Numbered from the stretch's first letter, positions 1-8,607 are shown. The stretch: 64,000 nucleotides of DNA from Stutzerimonas stutzeri (GCF_024448955.1 NZ_JAMOIH010000003.1:124001-188000); one strand, 5' to 3'. Translations and numbers: made by a program. The notes: generated from the letters alone by a model not told the origin.

Positions 1-1164
1 AGCCTGTTGTGGACCTTGCCGCGCTGGGCGCCGAGTGCGCAGTTGGAGCGCCTGACCTTCAGTCTGGAACCGTCGCTGCTGCTGGTGGGGTTCGGCGGAA
101 TCATAGGGTTGCGCGTCGGCCTGTCGTTGCTGCTCGGCGCGGTGATCGCTTGGGGAATGCTCGCGCCGTGGTTGGTGGCGCAAGGCCTGGTGGCGATGCC
201 TGCGGATGCCAGCGGGCCGCAGTTCGCGTTGCTGATCGAGTGGCTGTTGTGGCCTGGAGTCAGTCTGATGGTCTGCGCCACGCTGACCTCGCTCGGGCTG
301 CGCCTGCTGCGCTCGCGCCGGGATTCGGAAAGCCGTTTGCAGCTGCGCCGGCCGGCTGCGCTGCCGCTGCTCGGGCTGGTAGTGGCGGCGGGGTTGGTCG
401 TGGTCCTGCAGATATCGCTGTTCGGTATCCATGTGCTGATGGCCGTATTGTCGATTCCCCTGGCGTTGTTGCTGGCAATGGTGGCGGCGCGGGTAGTCGG
501 CGCCACCGGCATCCCGCCGATCGGCGCCATCGGGCAGCTGTCGCAGCTGAGCTTCGCTGTGATTGCGCCCGGCCAGGTGGCGATCAATCTAATGAGCGCC
601 AACACCGCCGGCGGCGCGGCGGGGCAATGCACGGACCTGCTCAACGACTTCAAGGTGGGTCACGCCATCGGTGCGGCGCCGTCGCGGCAGGCGATCGCGC
701 AATGCCTGGGAATATTGGTGGGCAGCCTGGTGGGGGTATTGGTCTATCAGGTGCTGATCCCCGACCCGCAGACGATGCTGATCACCGCGGAATGGCCCGC
801 ACCGGCCGTCGCTACCTGGAAGGCGGTAGCCGAGGCGCTGACGGCGGGGTTGGGTTCGATCGGCAGCGACATTCGCTGGGCGATTTTATGCGGTGCGCTT
901 GCCGGCGTGCTGCTGGGCACGCTCGAAGGACTGCTGCCGCCCTCGCGTCTGCGCTGGTTGCCGAGTTCCGCGGCGCTGGGTCTGGCGTTCATCATCCCGG
1001 CCTCGATTTCGCTGATGATGATGCTTGGCGCGCTGCTGGCCTGGCTGTTCGCGGCGCGCTGGGGGAGTCTTGCCGAGCGTTTCGTCATCGTCGCAGCCGC
1101 GGGACTGGTGGCGGGCGAGAGCATGGCCGGGATCGGCATCTCCTTGGCGCAGTTGCTGAGCTGA
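1..1164 (+). CDS. OPT-family (oligopeptide/metal-chelate) transporter, C-terminal part
   Basis: The reading frame is open from the first base, so the start lies outside the window and about 387 C-terminal residues are visible. The product is very hydrophobic, with about nine predicted membrane helices. It carries the polar stretch around NLMSANTAGGAAGQCTDLL that is typical of OPT/YSL-type transporters, which move oligopeptides or metal chelates by proton symport across the inner membrane. The last segment is another helix pair with conserved glycines. The substrate cannot be read from the sequence. It ends about 185 bases before a small exported protein gene and is probably a separate transcript. 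Confidence 0.8.
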   Translation, partial: SLLWTLPRWAPSAQLERLTFSLEPSLLLVGFGGIIGLRVGLSLLLGAVIAWGMLAPWLVAQGLVAMPADASGPQFALLIEWLLWPGVSLMVCATLTSLGLRLLRSRRDSESRLQLRRPAALPLLGLVVAAGLVVVLQISLFGIHVLMAVLSIPLALLLAMVAARVVGATGIPPIGAIGQLSQLSFAVIAPGQVAINLMSANTAGGAAGQCTDLLNDFKVGHAIGAAPSRQAIAQCLGILVGSLVGVLVYQVLIPDPQTMLITAEWPAPAVATWKAVAEALTAGLGSIGSDIRWAILCGALAGVLLGTLEGLLPPSRLRWLPSSAALGLAFIIPASISLMMMLGALLAWLFAARWGSLAERFVIVAAAGLVAGESMAGIGISLAQLLS

Positions 1165-1348
1165 AGCGGCGTCTGACCTGAGCACCGACCAACGGTAGTG
1201 CCATGGGTGACTGGACGAACGGTTGTCGGTAGCGAATGCGCTAGCTCGGTCCTTTGCGCCGTCGGAAAGAATTTGTAATGCGCTCGATGCAACCCCCGCG
1301 CCCAGCGGATGCCCGAACAGAGGTAACGCCTCAAAAAAGGAGAGTGAC

Positions 1349-1669
1349 ATGCAAACGAAAAAATTAGCGGCCTTGACTCTGGCCGGTTTGATGTCCACGG
1401 CTGTTTTCGCGGCAGGTACTGCTGATCACGACAGCACCATGAGCGGCGACACCATGAACGAGTCGATGGATGGAACAATGACTGATGACACCCGTCCTGG
1501 AATGACCACCGGTACGGGTACCGGTACCGGCATGGGCACCGATGGAGGATCCGGTGCAGGCGCTGGTACTGGTGATACCACAGGTACCGGGACCGGCGGA
1601 GGTGTCGGGACTGGAACTGGAACTGGAACCGGAACCGGCACAGGCGGTGCTGGCGGCGCAGGTAATTAA
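1349..1669 (+). CDS. small exported Gly-Thr repeat protein
   Basis: This is a 106-residue product. Residues 1-22 form a clear signal peptide (KK, hydrophobic core, AVFAA). A Met/Asp/Thr-rich segment follows (about 23-52), and the rest is almost only glycine and threonine in GT, GTG and GGAG repeats. The start is the ATG at 1349 because AAAAGGAGAG lies just upstream; an in-frame extension to 1223 has no ribosome site. The DNA is a GGTACC/ACCGG-like microsatellite, so repeat number may vary. A terminator follows directly. No catalytic domain is visible; a periplasmic or surface structural role is only a guess. Confidence 0.7.
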   Translation: MQTKKLAALTLAGLMSTAVFAAGTADHDSTMSGDTMNESMDGTMTDDTRPGMTTGTGTGTGMGTDGGSGAGAGTGDTTGTGTGGGVGTGTGTGTGTGTGGAGGAGN

Positions 1670-1690
1670 TGTGGCTGCAGCCAGATGAAA

Positions 1691-1718
1691 AGTCCCGGCC
1701 TTTGGCTGGGGCTTTTTA
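1691..1718 (+). terminator. intrinsic terminator after the Gly-Thr repeat protein
   Basis: AGTCCCGGCC pairs with GGCTGGGGCT (two G-U pairs) across a three-base loop and is followed by a T tract. It lies 22 bases after the stop codon. Confidence 0.7.
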
Positions 1719-1794
1719 TGTTGAACAGTGCGACGCCTGCGTTTAGTTGAACCCACCGTGCGAGGCGCCGGGCTGCCACTTTCAGGAGTGAGCC

Positions 1795-2079
1795 ATGGAC
1801 CTGCGTATTCCGTTGTTTCTAGCAACCTTGGCATTGGCGTCCACCGCCGTGGCGACCGGCACCGGTCCAACGCTGCCGGAGAAAAGCCGCGAACATCCGC
1901 TGGACAATCGCGAGCCTCGGCAGGATGTCATCGAGCGGCAGGACGAAAGCGAATCCCTGCCGCGACCGCCGACGCTCGAAGCTCCGCCGCAAATACCGCC
2001 GGTCGAGCCGATCGAACAGCGGCCCCAATCGGATCCCGAGCGCCGCGGCGCCGACACCGGTTCCGCACCGACGAGCTAA
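1795..2079 (+). CDS. small exported Pro/Glu/Arg-rich hypothetical protein
   Basis: This is a 94-residue product. Residues 1-20 are a signal peptide (LRIPLFLATLALAS then TAVA). The mature part is strongly charged and proline-rich (PPTLEAPPQIPPVEPIE) with no cysteines, and is probably disordered. The ATG at 1795 follows CAGGAGTGAGCC, a good ribosome site. It stands between a terminator and the convergent serA terminator, so it should be monocistronic. I do not recognise the family; it could be a periplasmic linker-like protein. Confidence 0.6.
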   Translation: MDLRIPLFLATLALASTAVATGTGPTLPEKSREHPLDNREPRQDVIERQDESESLPRPPTLEAPPQIPPVEPIEQRPQSDPERRGADTGSAPTS

Positions 2080-2095
2080 ACGCTGCCTATGAAAA

Positions 2096-2115
2096 AGGGA
2101 GGCCGAAGCCTCCCT
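2096..2115 (-). terminator. intrinsic terminator of serA
   Basis: A perfect stem AGGGAGGC/GCCTCCCT with a CGAA tetraloop. On the minus strand it is followed by a T run (AAAAA on the plus strand at 2092-2096). It lies 24 bases past the serA stop. Confidence 0.8.
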
Positions 2116-2139
2116 GATTACTCACCCGCTGACGTTCGC

Positions 2140-3369
2140 TTAGAACAGTACGCGGCTGCGGATGGTGCCGTTGACGTGCTGGAGTTTCTCCAGGGCCAGG
2201 TCGGAATATTCCTTGTCCACGTCGATCACCACGTAGCCGACCTTCTCGTTGGTCTGCAGGAACTGGCCGCAGATGTTGATGCCGTTGTCGGCGAAGACCT
2301 TGTTGATCTCGCTCATTACGCCCGGGATGTTCCGGTGGATGTGCAGCAGGCGATGCTTGCCCGGGTGCGACGGCAGCGCCACCTCAGGGAAGTTGACCGA
2401 AGACACGGATGTACCGTTGTCGCTGTACTTGACCAGCTTCTCCGCCACTTCCAGCCCGATATTCGCCTGGGCTTCGGCAGTGGAACCACCGATGTGCGGC
2501 GTGAGGATGACGCGGTCCAGGCCACGCAGCGGGCTTTCGAACTCTTCGTCGTTGGACTTTGGTTCGACCGGGAACACGTCGATGGCGGCGCCGATCAGAT
2601 GCTCGTCCTTGATCGCAGCGGCCAGGTGATCCAGTTCGACCACGGTGCCACGCGCGGCGTTGATCAGGATGCCGCCCTTCTTCATGGCGCGGATTTCCTT
2701 CTCGCCGATCATCCACTGGGTGGAGGGCAGCTCCGGCACGTGCAGCGAGACGATGTCGCACATGCCCAACAGCTCGTACAGCGAGCCGATCTGGGTCGCG
2801 TTGCCCAGCGGCAGCTTGGTGACCACGTCGTAGAAGAACACCTGCATGCCCAGGCTTTCGGCGAGCACCGACAGCTGCGTGCCGATGGATCCGTAGCCGA
2901 TGATGCCCAGCTTCTTGCCGCGGATTTCGAAGGAATTGGCCGCCGACTTGATCCAGCCGCCGCGATGGCAGGAGGCGTTCTTCTCCGGGATGCCGCGCAG
3001 CAGCAGGATGGCCTGGGCCAGTACCAGCTCGGCCACCGAGCGGGTGTTGGAATAAGGTGCGTTGAACACCGCGATACCGCGCTCGCGGGCGGCATTGAGG
3101 TCGACCTGGTTGGTGCCGATGCAGAAGCAGCCAACGGCGATCAGCTTCTTGGCGCAGTCGAAGACCTCTTCGGTGAGCTGGGTGCGCGAGCGGATGCCAA
3201 TGAAGTGGGCGTCCGCGATCTTTTCCTTCAGCTCGCTCTCGGACAGCGCGGTCTTGAGGTACTCGATATTGGAGTAGCCTGCGGCCTTGAGAGTGTCGAC
3301 AGCGTTCTGGTGCACGCCTTCGAGGAGAAGGAACTTGATCTTGCTCTTGTCGAGAGAGGTCTGGCTCAT
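2140..3369 (-). CDS. serA: D-3-phosphoglycerate dehydrogenase
   Basis: SerA oxidises 3-phosphoglycerate to 3-phosphohydroxypyruvate with NAD+, the first step of serine synthesis, in the cytosol. The product has 409 residues, the short proteobacterial form. In order there are an N-terminal substrate domain (FIGIRSRTQLT), a Rossmann domain with GYGSIG, the catalytic Arg and His contexts (NAARGT and PHIGGSTAEAQ), and a C-terminal ACT domain for serine feedback (NIPGVMSEINKVF). The ATG at 3369 matches the family N-terminus (MSQTSLDKSKIKF); an in-frame extension to 3462 is not needed. It diverges from a probable D-2-hydroxyglutarate dehydrogenase. SerA enzymes of this type can also reduce 2-oxoglutarate to D-2-hydroxyglutarate. 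Confidence 0.97.
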   Translation of the reverse strand: MSQTSLDKSKIKFLLLEGVHQNAVDTLKAAGYSNIEYLKTALSESELKEKIADAHFIGIRSRTQLTEEVFDCAKKLIAVGCFCIGTNQVDLNAARERGIAVFNAPYSNTRSVAELVLAQAILLLRGIPEKNASCHRGGWIKSAANSFEIRGKKLGIIGYGSIGTQLSVLAESLGMQVFFYDVVTKLPLGNATQIGSLYELLGMCDIVSLHVPELPSTQWMIGEKEIRAMKKGGILINAARGTVVELDHLAAAIKDEHLIGAAIDVFPVEPKSNDEEFESPLRGLDRVILTPHIGGSTAEAQANIGLEVAEKLVKYSDNGTSVSSVNFPEVALPSHPGKHRLLHIHRNIPGVMSEINKVFADNGINICGQFLQTNEKVGYVVIDVDKEYSDLALEKLQHVNGTIRSRVLF

Positions 3370-3477
3370 CTGCGTTAAAACCTTAAGGCCGAGGGATAAC
3401 TGAAGTGTCCAGCGAGGGCTGGCCGACCCGGTGATGGCGGTGTCGGAAGTCTGCCGAGGCACGTCTTAAAGGGGCTC

Positions 3478-3491
3478 GTATGCTAGCATAC
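3478..3491. promoter_or_regulatory. perfect 14-bp palindrome between serA and the D2HGDH gene
   Basis: GTATGCTAGCATAC is a perfect palindrome in the 196-base divergent spacer, about 109 bases upstream of the serA ATG and 75 upstream of the dehydrogenase ATG. Short complementary GGGGC and GCCCC tracts flank it. Its position and symmetry suit an operator for a dimeric regulator acting on one or both promoters. No regulator gene lies next to it, so the role is inferred. Confidence 0.45.
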
Positions 3492-3565
3492 GGCCCCCTC
3501 GAAACACCCATATCCTGAGCTGAAGCGTACTCAGGGTGACCATGAATCGAATGAGAGTTCACATG

Positions 3566-4960
3566 ATGACCGATGCTGCCCTGATCGATGAGCTGAAGAC
3601 CCTGGTCGAGCCCGGCAAGGTATTGATCGATGCCGATTCGCTTGCCACCTATGGCAAGGACTGGACCAAGCATTTCGCCCCGGCGCCCTCGGCCATCGTT
3701 TTTCCGAAGACTGTCGAGCAGGTGCAAGCCATCGTGCGCTGGGCCAACGAGCGCAAGGTCGCGCTGGTGCCCTCGGGCGGGCGCACCGGGCTGTCCGCAG
3801 CCGCGGTGGCGGCCAACGGCGAGGTGGTGGTCTCCTTCGATTACATGAATCAGATTCTGTCGTTCGACGCGATGGACCGCACCGTGGTCTGCCAGCCGGG
3901 GGTGATCACTGGGCAGTTGCAGCAGTTCGCCGAAGACAAGGGCCTGTACTACCCGGTGGATTTCGCTTCGGCCGGTTCCAGCCAGATCGGCGGCAACATC
4001 GGCACCAACGCCGGCGGCATCAAGGTGATCCGCTACGGTATGACCCGCAATTGGGTGGCCGGGCTCAAGGTCGTCACTGGCAAGGGCGACCTGCTGGAGC
4101 TGAACAAAGACCTGATCAAGAACGCCACCGGCTATGACCTGCGCCAGCTGTTCATCGGCGCCGAGGGTACGCTGGGCTTCGTCGTCGAGGCGACCATGCG
4201 TCTGGAGCGTCAGCCCACCAACCTCACCGCCATGGTGCTGGGCACACCGGACTTCGAGTCGATCATGCCGGTGCTGCACGCGTTCCAGGACAAGCTGGAC
4301 CTGACCGCCTTCGAGTTCTTCTCCGACAAGTGCCTGGACAAGATCCTTGGCCGCGGCGATATCCCGGCCCCCTTCGAGACCCGCTCGCCCTTCTATGCGC
4401 TGCTGGAGTTCGAGGCCACCACCGACGAGCGTGCCGAGCAGGCGCTGGCGACTTTCGAGCATTGCGTCAATGAGGGCTGGGTGCTCGACGGCGTGATGAG
4501 CCAGAGCGAGCAGCAGCTGCAGAACCTATGGAAGCTGCGCGAGTACATCTCCGAGACCATCAGCCATTGGACGCCGTACAAGAACGACATCTCGGTGACC
4601 GTCAGCAAGGTGCCAGCCTTCCTTGCCGACATCGATGCCATCGTCACCAGCAATTACCCTGACTTCGAAGTGCTCTGGTACGGCCACATCGGCGACGGCA
4701 ATCTGCACCTGAACATCCTCAAGCCCGAAGCGTTGTCCAAGGACGAGTTCTTCGACAAGTGCGCGTCGGTGAACAAGTGGGTGTTCGAAACCGTCGAGAA
4801 GTACAACGGTTCGATTTCCGCAGAGCACGGCGTCGGCATGACCAAGCGCGATTATCTGGAGTACAGCCGTTCGCCGGCCGAGATCGGCTATATGAAAGCG
4901 ATCAAGGCAGCGTTCGACCCCAATGGCATCATGAATCCCGGCAAGATATTCGCGGTTTGA
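3566..4960 (+). CDS. FAD-linked oxidase, probable D-2-hydroxyglutarate dehydrogenase
   Basis: The likely reaction is oxidation of D-2-hydroxyglutarate to 2-oxoglutarate, passing electrons to a flavoprotein or quinone. The 464-residue product has a PCMH-type FAD-binding domain (PSGGRTGLS, then GSSQIGGNIGTNAGG) and the C-terminal oxidase domain with HIGDGNLH and SAEHGVG, whose histidines and glutamate form the metal/active site of this family. I chose the ATG at 3566 because GAGAG lies eight bases upstream; ATGs at 3536, 3542, 3551 and 3563 are alternatives. Divergence from serA matches the reported SerA/D2HGDH coupling in P. stutzeri. A GlcD-like or lactate dehydrogenase role is possible but the true glcD is at 40860. 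Confidence 0.85.
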   Translation: MTDAALIDELKTLVEPGKVLIDADSLATYGKDWTKHFAPAPSAIVFPKTVEQVQAIVRWANERKVALVPSGGRTGLSAAAVAANGEVVVSFDYMNQILSFDAMDRTVVCQPGVITGQLQQFAEDKGLYYPVDFASAGSSQIGGNIGTNAGGIKVIRYGMTRNWVAGLKVVTGKGDLLELNKDLIKNATGYDLRQLFIGAEGTLGFVVEATMRLERQPTNLTAMVLGTPDFESIMPVLHAFQDKLDLTAFEFFSDKCLDKILGRGDIPAPFETRSPFYALLEFEATTDERAEQALATFEHCVNEGWVLDGVMSQSEQQLQNLWKLREYISETISHWTPYKNDISVTVSKVPAFLADIDAIVTSNYPDFEVLWYGHIGDGNLHLNILKPEALSKDEFFDKCASVNKWVFETVEKYNGSISAEHGVGMTKRDYLEYSRSPAEIGYMKAIKAAFDPNGIMNPGKIFAV

Positions 4961-5031
4961 AGTAGGGCGGGGCAACCCGCCAAGGGCATCGGCGGATTGC
5001 TCCGCCTTATGATCAAAAAAGGATCTCCCTC

Positions 5032-5697
5032 ATGAACTACAAGCACCAGTACACCGATGGCACGCCGATTCATTACCCGTTGGGCAAGGCTGTCTGCATC
5101 GGCCGCAATTATGCCGAGCATGCCAAGGAACTGAACAATCCGGTGCCGACCGAGCCCTTGCTGTTCATTAAGACCGGAAGTTGTGCAGTGCCCCTGGCGG
5201 GCGGTTTTTCGATTCCGACCGATCGGGGTGACGTGCATTTCGAAGCTGAAATCGCCGTGCTCATCGGCAAGCCGCTGTCGCGTAAGCCCAGCGAAGAAGA
5301 AGTGCGAGACGCCATCTCTGGTTTCGCCCCGGCGCTCGACCTGACCCTGCGCGACGTGCAGGCCAAACTGAAGGAGAAGGGTCAGCCCTGGGAGCTCGCC
5401 AAGAGTTTCGACGGTGCCCTGGTGCTCGCACCCTTCGTGCCGGGCGATGCGGTGCAAGATCTGACCGAGATCGGTATTCGTCTGAGCATCAACGACGAAG
5501 TGCGCCAGGACGGCAACAGCAGCCAGATGCTCAATGCGATTTTGCCGTTATTGCAGCACATCGCTGGGCATTTCAGCCTGCAGCCGGGCGACGTGGTGCT
5601 GACCGGCACGCCGGCCGGCGTCGGGCCGCTGAGACAGGGCGATCAGCTGGTGCTCGAACTCGTCGGGCTGTCGCGCTTCGAGAGCCACGTCCTCTGA
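5032..5697 (+). CDS. fumarylacetoacetate hydrolase family protein (YcgM-like)
   Basis: This is a 221-residue cytosolic enzyme of the FAH fold, the size of the single-domain YcgM/FAHD1 group, which hydrolyse acylpyruvates or decarboxylate oxaloacetate. Family motifs are CIGRNYAEHAKE near the N-terminus, the metal-binding acidic cluster in HFEAEIAVLIG, DLTLRDVQ, and the C-terminal GDVVLTGTPAGVGPL. The ATG at 5032 follows AAAAAAGGATC. It lies 71 bases after the dehydrogenase on the same strand and is probably cotranscribed. FAHD1-type oxaloacetate removal would fit beside 2-oxoglutarate metabolism, but the substrate is not proven by sequence. Confidence 0.85.
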   Translation: MNYKHQYTDGTPIHYPLGKAVCIGRNYAEHAKELNNPVPTEPLLFIKTGSCAVPLAGGFSIPTDRGDVHFEAEIAVLIGKPLSRKPSEEEVRDAISGFAPALDLTLRDVQAKLKEKGQPWELAKSFDGALVLAPFVPGDAVQDLTEIGIRLSINDEVRQDGNSSQMLNAILPLLQHIAGHFSLQPGDVVLTGTPAGVGPLRQGDQLVLELVGLSRFESHVL

Positions 5698-5802
5698 CAA
5701 AATCCGGCCGGGTGCGTGTACACCATCCGGCCGCGTTTTCCGTTTCGCCATCTTCCTGGCTCGTGCTGTAATCCGGCGCTCGTTCCTGAGTCGGTCCGTT
5801 GC

Positions 5803-6714
5803 ATGCCAGCCAAATCCTCTCGCCGTTCCCGCCTGCGCTTGTTCCTTTATCTTCTGCTTGGTCTCACTGTCACCGCGGTAGCCATCGCCGGTGCCCTATT
5901 GCATTGGGACGATCAGCTGCAGCTCTACTGGCAGGAGCAATTCGTCGATGCCGAGCAACGGGCGGCGAGTGTCTGGCTGCCGGACTACGAACTGGTGCTG
6001 GAAACCAGCTTGACCGGCCTGGAAGAAGACGAAACCTCGGGCCTGACCTGGAACCCTGCAACCGGCACGCTATTCACCGTCACCGGGCAGAACCCGCAGC
6101 TGGTCGAATTCACCGCGGGCGGTGTGGTGCTCCGGCGAGTACGGCTGACCGGCTTCTCCGATCCCGAAGCAGTCGAGGCGCTGGGTGACGGGCGGTTAGC
6201 CATCGTCGACGAGCGTCGCCGGCTGGTTGCGGTGTTCCAGCTGCCGCCAGGAGTGGAGGAGCTAGACCTCGACGATCTGGCGCACTACGACTTGGGTTTT
6301 GATGATGCAGGCAACAAGGGATTCGAGGGCTTGGCCTGGAATCCGCATACCCAACGCATGCTGCTTGCGAAGGAGCGCGATCCGCAGGGCCTGTTCGAAT
6401 TACCATTCCCCGGTGAAGACGGCGCTGCCGGCGCATTGGAGGCACTGCCCAGCCAGCCACTGTTGGTACGCGACATTTCCTCGGTGGCCATTGACCCGCG
6501 TACAGGCCATACCCTGATGCTGTCAGACGAATCGCGCCTGCTCGTTGAGCTCGATTTGCGTGGTCGACCGCGCAGCTTCATCAGTTTGCTCGGTGGTCTC
6601 AACGGCGTGGTAGAAGGCATTGATCAGGCCGAAGGCGTGGCCATGGATGAGCGCGGCAATATCTACGTGGTCGGCGAGCCCAACCGCTTTTATGTCTTCA
6701 GCCGCAAGCGGTGA
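5803..6714 (+). CDS. SdiA-regulated-domain (YjiK-like) membrane-anchored protein, copy 1
   Basis: The 303-residue product has a basic N-terminus (residues 1-13) and one membrane helix (about 14-34). A periplasmic SdiA-regulated-type domain with beta-propeller-like repeats follows: ETSGLTWNP, FSDPEAVEALG, NKGFEGLAWNP, LLAKERDP, LSDESRLLVELD. The function of this family is unknown; the fold suggests ligand binding or hydrolysis outside the inner membrane. The ATG at 5803 precedes the basic stretch and the helix; the in-frame extension to 5716 adds an unlikely leader. It is the first of two tandem paralogues, the second starting 108 bases later. Confidence 0.8.
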   Translation: MPAKSSRRSRLRLFLYLLLGLTVTAVAIAGALLHWDDQLQLYWQEQFVDAEQRAASVWLPDYELVLETSLTGLEEDETSGLTWNPATGTLFTVTGQNPQLVEFTAGGVVLRRVRLTGFSDPEAVEALGDGRLAIVDERRRLVAVFQLPPGVEELDLDDLAHYDLGFDDAGNKGFEGLAWNPHTQRMLLAKERDPQGLFELPFPGEDGAAGALEALPSQPLLVRDISSVAIDPRTGHTLMLSDESRLLVELDLRGRPRSFISLLGGLNGVVEGIDQAEGVAMDERGNIYVVGEPNRFYVFSRKR

Positions 6715-6822
6715 CGGGCGGCGCCACTCGCTGTCATAGCGGCAGTCGCCGTTTCGTCTGTTAAGGTTCGGATAAGCCTGATGGCGCACACTTGCGGCCC
6801 TTTCATTTTGCAGAGCGGCAAT

Positions 6823-7731
6823 ATGCGTCGAGCTTTCAAGTTACTTCTAGCCGGGTTTTTCGGCGTGGCCCTGCTGCTGATGATCGCGGCAGGCCTGCAT
6901 TACCAACTATTTGAACGCGCCTGGTTTCATCTCTCGCAGTGGCAGCAGGCGGGTGAGCGCCCGGCCGCTTCGCTATGGCTGCCGGACTATCGTGCCGTGA
7001 TACAAGCCAAGCCCGTGCACGGCATTGATGATGACCTTTCCGCGCTGACCTACGACCCTGACCGCCAGAGCCTGATTGCCGTGACCAACGGAAACCCGCA
7101 GCTGATTGAGCTCAGCCTGGAAGGCACGCTGTTGCGGTCGATTCCGTTGCACGGTTTCGGCGATCCGGAGGCAATCGAATACATATCGCCTGGCGTGTAC
7201 GTGATCGGCGATGAGCGCTTGCAGCGGTTGCTGAGGGTCGAGGTTGACGAACGCACTCAGTCGATCAACGCAGCAGACATGCAACAGCTCTCGGTGGGCA
7301 TCGAGCAGAACGGCAATAAGGGCTTCGAAGGGTTGGCCTATGACCAGGCGGGCAAGCGACTGTTCGTAGCCAAGGAGCGTGACCCGGTGCGAATCTATGA
7401 AATTACAGGATTCCCTTTCGGCGACGACGAGCAGCCAATCGTGGTGCACATCAGTGAAGACCGGGAGCGTGACGCCGACCTGTTCGTGCGGGACTTGTCC
7501 AGCCTGCATTACGACGAGCGGAGTGGCCACCTGCTGGCGCTCTCGGATGAGTCGCGTCTGGTGGTTGAGCTGGATGTTCAAGGCAAGCCCATCAGCAGCC
7601 TGTCGCTAAGTGCGGGTACTGATGGGCTGGCAGCGAATGCCCCACAGGCAGAAGGCCTCGCCATGGGGCCCGACGGCACGCTGTATGTGGTCAGTGAGCC
7701 AAACCTGTTCTACCTGTTTCGCAAGGACTAG
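6823..7731 (+). CDS. SdiA-regulated-domain (YjiK-like) membrane-anchored protein, copy 2
   Basis: The 302-residue paralogue of the preceding gene has the same layout: basic residues, one membrane helix (about 5-25), then a periplasmic domain. The shared motifs are in the same order (ASLWLPDYRAVI, GFGDPEAIEYI, GNKGFEGLAYD, VAKERDPVRIYE, LSDESRLVVELD). This copy has more Asn/Gln and has clearly diverged, so the duplication is not recent. The ATG at 6823 begins the MRRAFKLLL anchor. It ends 28 bases before the convergent rpiA stop; a GCCGGC/GCCGGC hairpin without a T tract lies between them. Role unknown. Confidence 0.8.
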   Translation: MRRAFKLLLAGFFGVALLLMIAAGLHYQLFERAWFHLSQWQQAGERPAASLWLPDYRAVIQAKPVHGIDDDLSALTYDPDRQSLIAVTNGNPQLIELSLEGTLLRSIPLHGFGDPEAIEYISPGVYVIGDERLQRLLRVEVDERTQSINAADMQQLSVGIEQNGNKGFEGLAYDQAGKRLFVAKERDPVRIYEITGFPFGDDEQPIVVHISEDRERDADLFVRDLSSLHYDERSGHLLALSDESRLVVELDVQGKPISSLSLSAGTDGLAANAPQAEGLAMGPDGTLYVVSEPNLFYLFRKD

Positions 7732-7759
7732 CCGGCAACTGGCCGGCAGATCGCAGGGC

Positions 7760-8431
7760 TCAACGCTTGAGTGTCTGCACGCCGTCCTTCGTACCGAGCA
7801 ACAGAATATCGGCGGGACGTGCGGCGAACAGGCCGTTGGTGACCACACCCACTATGTTGTTGATCTGCGCTTCGACATCCGGCGCGAAGCCGATCATCAA
7901 GTTGTGCACGTCGAGAATGACGTTACCGTTGTCGGTTACTACGCCGTCGCGGTAGACGGGGTCGCCGCCTAGCTTGACCAGCTCGCGAGCCACGTGGCTG
8001 CGTGCCATGGGGATGACCTCGACCGGCAGCGGGAACTCGCCGAGGCGCTCGACCAACTTGCTGCCATCGGCGATGCAGATGAAGGTTTTGGCCACCGCTG
8101 CGACGATTTTCTCGCGGGTCAGGGCTGCACCGCCGCCTTTGATCAGCTCGAGATGGCTGTTGGTTTCATCGGCGCCGTCGATGTAAAACTCGAGTTCGGA
8201 CACGGAGTTCAGGTCGTAGACCGGGATTCCATGTCCCTTCAGACGCTCGGCCGTCGCATCGGAACTGGCCACGGCACCATCAAAGAAGCCTTTGTGCTTG
8301 GCCAGCAGATCGATGAAAAAATTGGCGGTGGAGCCGGTGCCGACGCCGACGATGCTGCGGTCGGTGAGCGTTGGGACGATATGGTCGACGGCAGCCTGAG
8401 CGACGGCCTGCTTGAGTTGATCCTGGGTCAT
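7760..8431 (-). CDS. rpiA: ribose-5-phosphate isomerase A
   Basis: RpiA interconverts ribose 5-phosphate and ribulose 5-phosphate in the non-oxidative pentose phosphate pathway. The 223-residue length is normal. Motifs: [14 protein letters not shown] (phosphate loop), [26 protein letters not shown] with the catalytic acidic residues, [11 protein letters not shown] with the base/lysine region, and DNGNVILD. The ATG at 8431 matches the family N-terminus. It diverges from ilvA, the usual Pseudomonas arrangement, with 176 bases between the two starts. Confidence 0.97.
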   Translation of the reverse strand: MTQDQLKQAVAQAAVDHIVPTLTDRSIVGVGTGSTANFFIDLLAKHKGFFDGAVASSDATAERLKGHGIPVYDLNSVSELEFYIDGADETNSHLELIKGGGAALTREKIVAAVAKTFICIADGSKLVERLGEFPLPVEVIPMARSHVARELVKLGGDPVYRDGVVTDNGNVILDVHNLMIGFAPDVEAQINNIVGVVTNGLFAARPADILLLGTKDGVQTLKR

Positions 8432-8607
8432 GGCGTGAGGGTCCGGGCGAAAGAAGAATCGAGGGTGCGAAATTATAGCGGGGCCTTGACGACGGGTCTT
8501 GCCCGACGAGGCTGTTCGGGTATGTAGCGCGCCGATTGTCGGTGGTCGGCGTGTTTTACGCAGGGTAGACTCATTGGCCCCGCAATGCCCGCCAAGAAAA
8601 GCCCACG

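Noticed and set aside
1501-1660. tandem-repeat DNA that could be mistaken for CRISPR or VNTR
   Set aside because: There are no unique spacers of constant length; it is coding microsatellite for the Gly-Thr protein.
2089-3378. 429-codon open frame on the plus strand opposite serA
   Set aside because: It mirrors serA, whose motifs and length are certain; the frame has no start signals.
7731-7747. GCCGGC/GCCGGC hairpin between the SdiA-like gene and rpiA
   Set aside because: The stem is only six pairs and there is no T tract on either strand, so I do not call a terminator.
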